From contig BLJB01000087.1 in the NCBI GenBank assembly GCA_013423325.1, positions 1 through 64,000 of the forward strand: a stretch of 64,000 nt of DNA, written 5' to 3'. Made by a program: the position numbers and the translations under genes. The notes beneath the pieces were generated by a model. The model ran no database searches. It was not told the origin of the DNA and saw only the letters and a program-made list of their open reading frames with translations. Positions 11,534 through 21,252 of the stretch are shown here, in pieces (the stretch's first letter is position 1; each line of letters starts with the position of its first letter). This DNA comes from Usnea hakonensis (Eukaryota > Ascomycota > Lecanoromycetes > Lecanorales > Parmeliaceae).

Positions 11534-12355
11534 ATGGAAGCCATAGCAATAATCGGCTTTTCTTTGCGATTTCCTCAAGATGCAGTATCTCCGGAATCTT
11601 TTTGGAATCTCTTGGTGAAAGGTCGCTCTACGGTTACAGAAGTTCTTAGGGTTAGGGCCAGGGTTAGCCAGCGGAAGCGCCTACCAGGATTGGCGCGTTA
11701 CCGTGTCGCACGAGGGCTGAAATGTGTGTCCTTGAACTTAGGTCTGATACTTTCGATGGGCTACGCGGCGGAGAAGAAGGAGGTGACACAAGCTCTCAAA
11801 GCGGCCGGGCATGAGGGAATCACAGAAGCCGAACCCCTTGCCTTGCTCGACTGCGTATGCGACCCAGCGTTCGACAACACAGATCCTGACGACGCACAAA
11901 TCGTCACGGGCTTGCCGACACCAGGGTCCTTAAGAAGTCGTGACCTTGACATACCAAGCTGGATGACGCGACCCCTATTCCGACCCTTGTACGAGATGGA
12001 CCGACTTGACTCTGGAGCCGTGCAAATGCAGCCTCATAAAGGCTCAGCCGTAGACTATGCCAACTTGCTCAGTACGGCCGACAGCTTTAAAGGCGCTTGT
12101 ACTGTCGCACTTGAAGCGCTAGTTAAGAAGTTGTCCAAGATATTGTTTGTGGCGGAGGAGGATGTCGACACGGGTCGCCCGATGAGCGTTTTGGGCATCG
12201 ACTCGTTAGTCGCTATTGAGATCCGGCATTGGCTGGCGAGTGAGCTGAAAAGCGATGTTCCTGTGCTGGTCATACTGGGGAATGAGTCTATTAGTCAAGT
12301 GAGCAGATATGTGGTGGAGAGAACACAGTTATTTGCTGCTACGACGACTTCATAA
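11534..12355 (+). pseudogene. Internally deleted highly reducing PKS
   Basis: A 273-codon frame from ATG 11534. Residues 1-37 are the extreme N-terminus of a beta-ketoacyl synthase (IAIIGFSLRFPQ, then SPESFWNLLVKGRSTVTEV). The next ~15 residues are encoded by telomere-like DNA. From about residue 52 the protein is the C-terminal end of a ketoreductase domain (ARGLKCVSLNLGLILS). It finishes with a complete acyl carrier domain carrying the phosphopantetheine site GIDSLVAIEIR near residue 220. The AT, DH, MT and ER domains, most of KS and most of KR are gone, out of roughly 2,300-2,500 residues expected for the family. The junction is in frame, so a KS-stub/ACP protein could be made, but it cannot synthesise polyketide. 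Confidence 0.9.
11646..11667 (+). repeat. Interstitial telomere-like repeat
   Basis: Two exact TTAGGG units (11646-11657) followed by CC and AGGGTTAG (11660-11667). TTAGGG is the telomere unit of most filamentous ascomycetes. The array sits exactly where the PKS coding sequence jumps from its first to its last part, so I infer break repair with telomeric DNA insertion. Confidence 0.75.
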
Positions 12356-13028
12356 GTACTGCGTCAGATGAGATAGGGTAGTCTACAAGATGCAACGAGA
12401 TTTCTTATTTCTTTACAGATAGTCCCAAGTAATTCATGTACTCGCCACTCGAAAATTGGCATCGCCCTCTAAATATCGATAGTGTGTCTGTAAACACACA
12501 GAATCTTGGAAAGACAAATGCATGAACTAATACTAATCGTCTCTGTTTTAGATTATTGTCGGAAGTCCAAAAGACAGATTGATAGAACTCAAGAAATATC
12601 CTAGGAGATAGCTATAAAGAAAGTATCTAGTCTTGATAGAAGAAAAGGTCTGTTATCCAATTCCATACAAGAACAAAGTTTCCGCACAACAGGCTCGGAA
12701 CCAGCGCACAATCTGTAACCAATATCTTACAGCCACTCAGCCTTCGGAACGCCGACTGTAACCGCGAAAGGTATTTCGGGTTGCTATAGGTAGGCAGATT
12801 AGCCCTGCAAAGGTGACAACAAATTCAGCGGCTGCCAAGAAAAGCTCTAAACAAGAAATCTTCAAATCATGCTACGACGACCGGAGAAGAATCGAAGGAG
12901 GACAGTACCGGGCTCTATTTTTTGCCTGGAGCCGAGGTAAGACGTAATTCATCGATTCACTGCGTTGTGTTGAGAGACGAGATATCTCTCCCATTTTTAG
13001 TGTCAAAGTTGGCACCACATCTCGGGGC
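12356..13028. other. Intergenic, convergent gene ends
   Basis: About 670 bp between the 3' end of the PKS remnant and the 3' end of the minus-strand lectin gene. No reading frame or repeat of note was seen. Confidence 0.55.
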
Positions 13029-14718
13029 TCAAGAATCCGAAACGGTTATGTAGTCCGTACCGATCCAGGCTTCCTCTGAGTTGTCCCACTGCTCCTCAGC
13101 AAACGTCGAACCATTGATTTGATGATACAAGAAGGTCGTTGATTGGTCAGCTGAGTTGGTACTAGCAAGTCTTGCAAAAGGAAAAATGTTGTCTGGAAGC
13201 GTATTGGAGCCTACAGGCCGTGTGCCGTTTATCCATAGGTAGTCTCCGCCATACATTGCAAGGTCTGACTGACGGATCTGTCTCTGGTTGTTCACACCGG
13301 ATCCTAAAGGCTCGTCTCCGCCGTATAGTCTTGTAAGATCTAACACAACGGTCAATGTTAGAGCAATAATCTGGAATTGTAGGATTTGCATTGCATACCC
13401 GCGGTGAAATTACCATTGCTGGTAGTACTGACTTTGAAAGCTCGAGTAGCGATCGAGTCGTCACGATTCGAGTAAAATGACAATGAAATGGATGAATGCG
13501 AAGGATCGGTGTTGTATAATCCACTAGTGAAAGGTATACCGAGCATGCTATTAGTGTCCAACCGGTCCGAAAACATTTCTTGGAATTTGATGTTCTGTTG
13601 ACTGGTAACGTCGAGCCAGAAGGCTATTCGGTTGTGATTGGCACTCAACAACAATGTTGATACATTGCCATTCGGATTCTCGTAGTACAGAAGAGCCAAA
13701 TTAAAGTTTAAATTTGTTGTGTTTGGGGAAACATATAGACTTATTCCTCCTGGTATTAAGGTGACGGACAGTGACCTTGTATCTACCGCAGTAGTGTAGT
13801 CTCCTAGATATTGTCCTGAATCTATAGAACTCCAATTTCCCTGACCGTCCCAGATGGCGGAAGCTAGAGTATGGTTTGCTGAAACGTAGTATACAGTAAT
13901 CTAAATGAAATTCAGCGTGCACAAAGACATCAAACTTGGTGCATTTCAATCGAACCTGGTTGACACCTGAAAGGTAAGACACAGTGACTGCCAGCGGCGT
14001 GTTTTGCTTAGGATTTCCGAGGTTGTCTTCCGATGGGAGGCCAGAGCTGATATCAGAAGACATGCTCGTACCAACTTTGAAATGCAAGCTCGTATTCCAT
14101 TGGTTGTTTGCTGTACGCATTGCTCGTCGGATGAGACCATTGTTGTCCTGAAAAAACAACTGGCGATCCCCATTGTCGAGAATTATAGCCGCTAGAGAGG
14201 TATCATTAAGAATCTGCTGTGCAGCAGAGGTGATGGTATGATTCTGTGAGGCTGGCGGACTAGAACTAGAAGAGTAAGTCAAGAAGCAACGAGGTTCTTA
14301 CTATTTCTATACCTGGTTTTTGTAGATGGTTTACCAGACAAATGTCCGCGGTGATGCGAGATCCCGACCCCAACTCCAATAGCAATAGCTGCAGCAGCTA
14401 CCAAAACTAAAACCATCCATCGCCAAGTGATGGCAGCCTTGGCGGCATGATGGCTAGGGGTTCCTGGCTGTCTCGTGGACTCTTTACTACTGTCGCAGGC
14501 CTCGGGAAGTGAAGTATTGTAATACAGTTGTGGCATTGTATCTGGCACGACCTACTTCTATTGTTAGTATAAGCTGTTGCCACTTAAACCTCGCTAACTA
14601 CCTCTGGGGCCAAAACGCTTGCATCGATCTCGAAAGCTGTCGCATCGTAATCGCGCTCCGGGGCTCTAGTGGTATCATCGTATCTGACAAGTTCCAGGGT
14701 CGAAAAGTGTTGGTCCAT
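13029..14718 (-). CDS. Membrane-anchored fucose-lectin-like protein
   Basis: Exons 14718-14602, 14551-14313, 14265-13956, 13900-13399 and 13339-13029 join in phase to 492 residues. Introns are 47-59 bp; a second acceptor 6 bp further on is possible for exon 3. The start is ATG 14718; further upstream in frame there is only TTG. Residues 1-80 are a polar cytosolic segment with a PQLYYNTSLPEA motif. They are followed by one helix (WMVLVLVAAAAIAIGVGVG, about residues 84-103) and no signal peptide. The rest carries repeated blades (LFFQDNNGLIRR, VYYVSANHTLASAIWD, ALLYYENPNGNV, FLYHQING), typical of fungal fucose-specific-lectin-like (PF07938-type) propellers. The lectin part would be extracytoplasmic and bind glycans. 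A decayed paralogue lies at 4940-5745. The binding sugar is inferred from the family only. Confidence 0.8.
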
Positions 14719-14986
14719 GCTTCGAGGTCTGATAAACGGGTGATAGAGAAAAGGACGTTGAAGTAGCGACAATGAAATGAGGTGACAATGGTTCTTTTCT
14801 CATAGTTTCATCGTCCTGCATAGCCGTGAATCCCTAATCATTTGCAGCAGGGAGGAGGCGTTCCCGACTGCATTGGAGCTTTTTGGCGTCTCGTTTTGCA
14901 CTAAATCCTTCCTTAAAACCCTCAAGCAAAAACATTAGAGAGTTCTTGTCATCGTGCAGCGTAGTACACATTATGGGAAACCATAT

Positions 14987-15074
14987 GGAGCGAGTGAGTG
15001 GCTCGCTGGACGCCTGCGACTGAGTTTGCTGCGATCAGCCCGGCGGGGTGAGGAGGCTGATCGGGGTTCGCTCC
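14987..15074. repeat. Nested stem-loop, 88 nt
   Basis: GGAGCGA at 14987-14993 pairs perfectly with TCGCTCC at 15068-15074. Inside it GATCAGCC (15033-15040) pairs perfectly with GGCTGATC (15055-15062) across a 14-nt loop. A five-pair GCGAG/CTCGC stem (14990/15002) is an alternative. The patch is much more GC-rich than its surroundings. Acceptor-stem length and total size recall a class II tRNA, but no T-loop or anticodon arm fits, so I do not call one. Confidence 0.45.
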
Positions 15075-15437
15075 GCGCCCCTGCATTTAGAATCCTGCAT
15101 GTTTTAGCCTACCGTTCCCTTTCCGCCGCCTCCATCAAACAATCAAAATTACGCCGGCAGAACACATAAGATAAAACGTGATAAGGTGTTTGGCGTATAG
15201 CCGCCTGATCCAGGCCGCAGGAGTCGAGGAGGGCGCAGCCTATTCCCAAACCGCCCATTCCAACAGAAAAGTATACAAGACAGACCGTGTCAAAGGATTC
15301 CCATGCAGGCAAGAGAAATATGATGTAGAGTACATCTGTAACCCTTTCAACACCAAGATGGCGCCCCATCTAATCTATCTAAACACTATGCTCTTAAGGT
15401 GAGAAAAAGAGCTTCCTTGAACGATGCTTTTGTTTTG

Positions 15438-15581
15438 CCTCAGTCCCTCAGCCCTGCCAATACCATTAGGTGCTATCTTCGAGCGACGTACCTAGTCAGC
15501 AGAAGCGCTAACCCGGAAGAGCTAAGCGGCGAAGCTAGCCCGAAGGAGCTTAGCGAGCTTGGCACGATCGAGGGACTGAGG
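15438..15581. repeat. Short element with 12-bp inverted ends
   Basis: CCTCAGTCCCTC at 15438-15449 and its exact reverse complement GAGGGACTGAGG at 15570-15581 enclose 120 bp. The interior has its own near-palindrome of AGCTAAGC/GCTTAGCG type. This layout fits a MITE-like or foldback element. I see no clear target-site duplication, so mobility is unproven. Confidence 0.4.
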
Positions 15582-16919
15582 AAAAATCTCCCTCTCGACC
15601 GAAGGCCGCTCCAGCTTTCTTTTCCAGGTTTTCAACTTACGTTCAGATACGACACTCACTGCACCGCCACGACAGCATGTCAAGACCAGGTACCTATCAG
15701 AACACTAGTACTGTTCAAGAGCATATCGATTTGCCTTCAGATGGGACACCGTGGGAGCATCTACATTGAGATTGCACGAGGTTCCAAGTATATAAGGTGA
15801 TGGAAAATGATGCAACACCTTCTCAACACTCAAATAACACAAGCTTAGTCGTCTTGGCATAGGCTTCACATGGTATTTAAGTTGCTCTTTCTGCTCATCA
15901 ATCCTACACCCCATACCCGGTTTCCAACATTAGAGTATGAGACTAGTACCCCAGTCCATACGAGTCGATACTACTTCATTCCCAATACCTCCCCGCTCTC
16001 GGGCTAAACCCAAACTTCTGAATACTGAACATGTCGATATTCCAGAATCTTGAGGATATCATCTGCCACTCAAATCACGACGCACCTAAGACTAAGTGCA
16101 GTAATGGAAGATGAAATGCGCAGGACAAGTTGGGGGCTTTCTATTATCAACATGCTTCATCCCTCTAAGAATCTGACAGCTCCGATAGCTTACTTTCCAT
16201 CGAGCTCCGTTTGCCACCTTTTGGCATCGTTCCATCATCTGACCTTATGGAAAACGCGCAGATAGAAGATAAGTCTCAGTCCGTAATAATATTCTCAAGT
16301 CAGCAGCTTATACCCACACAAACCTAGCACCTGAGTACCAACGACTCATTGGACATAAGCTCACTAAGAATCAGCAAGTCCACCATCTCCGTTTTCAGCG
16401 ACCGCGGTCTACGTCTCAGAGAAACCTCTACAATAGGCAAGCATCAATGAGACGACTCCACATCTTGCCGAGTGCAGAGTCTCCCAGCGTGGTAAGACTT
16501 ACGCCAAGCTCCGCCGTCAGCAAATGGTTTAAGGCATCGGTGACGTTTCCGTAAGCCCAGATGCAAAGAATTCCCGCTCGAGTTATTGGTTTCGAAGTAA
16601 ATACGCCAGGCGTGAGAGATGCTAAGGCAGGAGTTGGCTACAGTGTGATTGATCAAGAAGGTTCGCTAACCCTAAAAATGATATTATGATATAGAGAATC
16701 TAGAAAAGAGAGTTGAATATATATCGGAATAAATGAGGCTATGTCTCTACTGTGCAAGTGCTGATGCAAAAGGATTCTCGGGGATTTTACTTGCGCAAAG
16801 ATGTGTAGATACGCAGAGTAAGCAAAGAAAGCGTGTAATGTCAGTTACTATCATTCGCACACCAAGCATGATCTGATTCGACTCTACCTACATAATAATT
16901 CTGCTTTGTCATTGAAGAC

Positions 16920-18801
16920 CTAGGAATCTGCTTTGATGAGATCGGCCGCCCTTTCAGCCACTGCATAGACTGTGGATTGAAGATTGCTCCTCGGGATCAA
17001 TGGCATGATGCTCGCATCCACCACTCGTAGATTCCTGGTTCCGTAGACCATCAAGCGGTTATCGACCACGCCTCCCTCGCCTCGGGGCAGCATCGCACAT
17101 GTACCAGCAGGATGGTAGCAAGAAAAGGCTGTCCTTTGGACATATTCCTTCGCAGCAGCAAGGTCTTCCACATAAGCTGTCGAGTGATTGCGCTTTCCGT
17201 TGGGTTTGAGGTAATCGCTCAGCGGAGGGCTACGAGCAAGGTGTTCGAGAAATTGAACATGGCGGGCAAATAGCTCGAGATCCAGTGGGTGCGAGAAATA
17301 TCGCGGATCAATATTGGGTGCATCGGAAATTTTATTGGAGACAATGTGTGACATACCGCGCGAGAAGACATGGGCTTGACAAGCTCCAAGACTAATGAAG
17401 TTTCCGGGTTGCAGGTTTTGAAGCCAGTCTTTGGCGGTCTCGCTGTTGTGGAGATTTGCCTGTGCCAGAAACATGAAGAGCGCCCCTGTTGCTTCATCTG
17501 GATCTCGTAGAATGTTGCAAACGGCTTCATACTGGAGCTTATTCTTGGCATCACATGGGTATTGCTCTAGTAGATCCCGCAGCTGCGACTCTATGTCTGC
17601 GATAGAACCGGAACCTGGCATGGGCATGAAAGCATGAGATGCAATGCCACCGACGGTCATCGGCCCTGCCTTATGCTTTTCGTACATGTCAATAGCCGCC
17701 GCTATTGCTTCTGGTTCCTGACGCATGAGAGAGTCGCCTGTCATGACTCCGTCATTCGCCTCGAAGCTGATACCGGTCATAAGATGATCTTGAAGATTCT
17801 CCCCAACATTCTCGTTGTCAACCACAACCGAAATATCCAAGGGGAGTAAAATTTGAGGATTGCCGATGCCAGAAAGCTCCAAAAGTTTTGGCGAGTGGAA
17901 TGTTCCGGCTGCGAGAATGACCTCTTTTCGCACTCCCACTTTCAATGATTCCCCTCCACGGTTGAAGTAGACAGCGTTCGCAATTTTGTCGCCGTCTTCT
18001 TGAGTGAAACCAATCTTCTCCACTTGAGCACCTGTCATTACGGACAAATTTGTTCTCTTGGAAACTGGAGAATAGTAGGCCGTGGCCGCATAGCTTCGTG
18101 TCTTGGATAAATGGTCCACAGTAGCAGCGTTGGCATATCCTCCTACAGATTTGCATGAGAATGGATCGCCAGCCATACCATGCTTCAAACCCTTAAAAGT
18201 ATCAATCCATGCTTTGGAAAGAGGGTCTTGAACAACGCCAGTGTAGGAAACTTGGACCGGTCCTCTAGCCGCTTTGTCTGTATCCGTGATGTAGTCGAGG
18301 CCAAGATGCTGACTCGTAGCTTCATCGGGAACAGTCAGGGTATAAAACTTCCTGTAGTATGGTTCCATGTCTGCCCATGTCCATCCATCATTGCCAAGTC
18401 CTGCCCAAGCATCTATTCCGAGGGACGATGGCGAAATAAAGGCCTGGTTGTTGATACCGCTAGTGCCTCCAAGAAGGCGACCTTGCGGTTGGCGAATCTG
18501 GCGGTCTTCCAACTGGGCCTACAACATATGTTGAAACATATTCAGTTTGATTGAGAGGGAGATGGAAGCTCACTTGAGGCACAGTCATCAATTGCCAGTC
18601 AAGGTCTGAGCCATGAGCTTGCCTACATAGAGCAGGCACCATGACCCTAGGATCTGCAAGGTGATATTCCCCAGCTTCCAAGACAACAACGTTAATTTCA
18701 GGGTCCTCAGAGAGGCGGTTGGCCACGGTCAAGCCAGAGGTGCCCCCACCTATGATGACAAAATCATAGGCAGTGTCCATTTTTGTTGCAGACGTAGACA
18801 T
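16920..18801 (-). CDS. GMC family FAD oxidoreductase
   Basis: Two exons, 18801-18574 and 18518-16920, separated by a 55-bp intron (GTGAGC donor) in phase 0, give 608 residues. The start is ATG 18801; an in-frame TTG lies upstream. Residues 13-30 hold the Rossmann FAD motif (DFVIIGGGTSGLTVANRL). GRLLGGTSGINNQ at about 89-101 is the second GMC signature. The C-terminus has the catalytic pair HPAGT (His about 545) and Asn (about 588) in RSNLQST. GMC enzymes oxidise alcohols such as choline, sugars, aryl alcohols or metabolite intermediates. No signal peptide is present, so I infer an intracellular enzyme, which fits a metabolite pathway better than lignin or sugar oxidation. It may be a leftover of the locus that contained the PKS at 11.5 kb. 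Confidence 0.88.
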
Positions 18802-18843
18802 AGCTGACGCAAGAGAGGTCAAATAAAGGTAGATACGAGGGTG

Positions 18844-18850
18844 TTTATAT
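18844..18850 (-). promoter_or_regulatory. TATA-like box of GMC gene
   Basis: The minus strand reads GATATAAA about 45 bp upstream of ATG 18801. Position and sequence fit a fungal TATA box; this is motif evidence only. Confidence 0.35.
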
Positions 18851-20570
18851 CTGGAGGGAAAAAGAAGAAAAAGAAGAGAATAAAGTAGAAGAGACAGGAG
18901 TGTTTAGTACGCATGATTACGTCATATTTGGCTGACTGTGTTTGTAGCCTGACTCGAGAATAAGGGCATGTTGATCCTTTGAGCTAATCGGACATTTATT
19001 TCCTGAGTCATGCTCTGAATTTAGCCGATCGTTCTGTTGGAAATTGGAATTGGCAATTTCGCTTATGTTGGATTCCAAGTCTTCTCTTAGCAGGGGTCGG
19101 CCTAGCCACCCAAGTTGTATGATAAATACAACATGGGACTGTTCCAGGGGAGTTTGTGGAGATCAATCAATGCCTCTTGAATATCCACATGTTTCTGAGT
19201 CGTTTAGCGTATTCATAATCCGAGAAAATTTCTTAGGGCTGACACTTATCGTACGCACTATATACTTTTTTACTATAACATAGATATCCAAGGTACTTAA
19301 TAAAACAAAACGATCAAGAAAAGTAGTTGCTTGATAGATTTGGTGCAGCAATGAGCGAGTTGGCTGTACAACATATCAACAAGGTCTCTTTCGTGGGGTA
19401 GCAGTACTTCAATCAGGAACAAATGAACCAATGGCCTTCTCTTACACCTTACTAGCATCTTCAGATACCTATTCCCCGTTCTTCAAGCCATCCCTTGTTT
19501 TCTCACACCATTTTCCATCCGAAATTCCAGATCGAATCAAACCCTTTCACAGATTGCGACAACAGTATGTCAACCACCAAGTCCACCACAGCCTTCCCTA
19601 TACTCTATCGAGAGTCCAAAATAACGCGTTGAGGATGTAAAGTCTTGTTGCAAGTCCTGGTCTTTCTTCTTTAAGTCTCAATTCCGGATAACGTAGATAA
19701 AAGACTATAAGATCATCATTGAGGAGCCCGCTTCCTCCCAGATGTCCAAAATTCGATCACTCCAGGGTAGTCCTTCTGTATCTAATGCTTAGGTGGTTAG
19801 AGCTTACTATCGAAGATCGCCTGGAGCGTACTTCACGGAGTACATTTCCTTTTCCGATACCACTCCAACTTCGAGAGGAGGCTTTCGTTGTCAAGTACTC
19901 CTGTGTTACGGGGCCTAGCCCGTTCCCTAACACCATACCTTATCATATTTACTGCTATACCCTTGCTGGACTTCTTAAAGCTCTTTAGGCAGTACCTTGA
20001 ATCTTTCAAAAATGCTTGCAGTCTCCTTGGCGGTTAATGGCTGCTCGTACCATTCCCGCTGTTTTTATAGCCTTTCAATCATAAAACCCACCTCCCTTTT
20101 CTACGACAAACTCTTGACGTCTCCTCGATTAATCCCCCATCAAAACCTATGTCTCTTTTGTTAAATGACTCCTTCACTTCTAATTGATCCTCCGGACTAA
20201 AGGTCCCACGTTTGGAGCGCTCAGTGTGCTCACTCTATATGTCAAGAAGCCTTTGAGCGCACTCAGAGATCCATGTCGTCGATTGAGAGAGAGTTATATA
20301 TATCAAGAGCGTAAGAGTCGATGATTAAAGCAGTACGAGCCGGGAAATGGCCATTCCATTCGATGGCAACGGGTTCATATGTGATTTGCTCGGGTGAGCG
20401 ATAGTGTAGAGTGAAATAGTTGGAGCGCTCATTAGAGCTCGAATAGTAGTCCTAAGATCTTTAGATGGAAATTTACTATATACTACTTATTAAAAAGGTA
20501 TACTTGTTTGATCATTCAGTGGTAACAACTACCAATCTAGTCTATATCGTCGATATTCAGAGATTTAATC

Positions 20571-20582
20571 TTAGGGTTAGGG
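20571..20582 (+). repeat. Interstitial TTAGGG dimer
   Basis: Exactly two TTAGGG units in AT-rich spacer. It is identical to the unit at the PKS deletion junction 9 kb away. One 12-mer match can be chance; two copies in one 10-kb stretch are less likely to be. Confidence 0.5.
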
Positions 20583-21252
20583 ATATATGCCAAGAAAATC
20601 CAGTACTTTGCAGTGACGGTGACGGTCTAGGGATAGGAAAAAAACCGTTTCTTCGACAAAAACCATGTTTAAAACTTCTTAGCGGTGTTATTGCTGGCGG
20701 TTTATTGGTTTTTAATTAGTAAGCCAGCCCTACGAGTGAGTATTTCCTCTACTATCTACCAAATTGCGTTCCATTTCTTGCAACAATTAACTAACATCTA
20801 CCAGTTATACTCTCATCGCAATGCCTCCACAGCGGAGTGGAAGACCAAGGAACCACATAGTCGAATCGGCCTTTGTCGCCGTCGCACTGCATGGTCCTCT
20901 TGCCCCAAAGACTCCCATAGTATAGTAGGCTGCAAATTAGTGGTTCTCCATACCTGTAGTCATGATTCGAATGCTTTATTTGCATGCAAATCGAATGGCC
21001 ATTTGGTACGAAATCAACGGCCGGAGATTATAGAGATAAGGCCATATATTACACTATTTAAGCGAGGTTTCTCACCCCCACAAAAAACCTGTTTATAAGA
21101 CGCCCTGCGCTAAGCTACATGCGGTTAGGCAAAAACCATAATTTAAACATATCGGACCCCTAATTACTGCTTAGTGCGGGGTAGCTACTTCTTCTAAAGC
21201 GCTACCCTCCTTGCCTTAGCGCCATCAAAGTCCAAAATACTTTATACACAGC

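Larger units (their letters stand above)
14719..16919. other. Gene-free region with GC-rich foldbacks
   Basis: 2.2 kb without a supported gene. It holds two structured GC-rich patches, listed separately: 14987-15074 and 15438-15581. A 10-bp telomere-like CTAACCCTAA lies at 16666-16675. Short frames at 15109-15402 and 16444-16656 have no family resemblance I can name. A decayed mobile element is possible. Confidence 0.5.
18802..21252. other. Long spacer upstream of NLR gene
   Basis: 2.4 kb without a supported gene. Several short frames (19044-19283, 19719-19988, 20465-20719, 20685-21098) have composition unlike protein. A 12-bp telomere-like repeat sits at 20571-20582. The stretch from 20460 to 21200 is AT-rich and may be decayed repeat DNA. 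Confidence 0.5.

Noticed and set aside
14987..15074. Class II tRNA
   Set aside because: A 7-bp acceptor-like stem and fitting length, but no T-loop, D-loop or anticodon stem can be placed.
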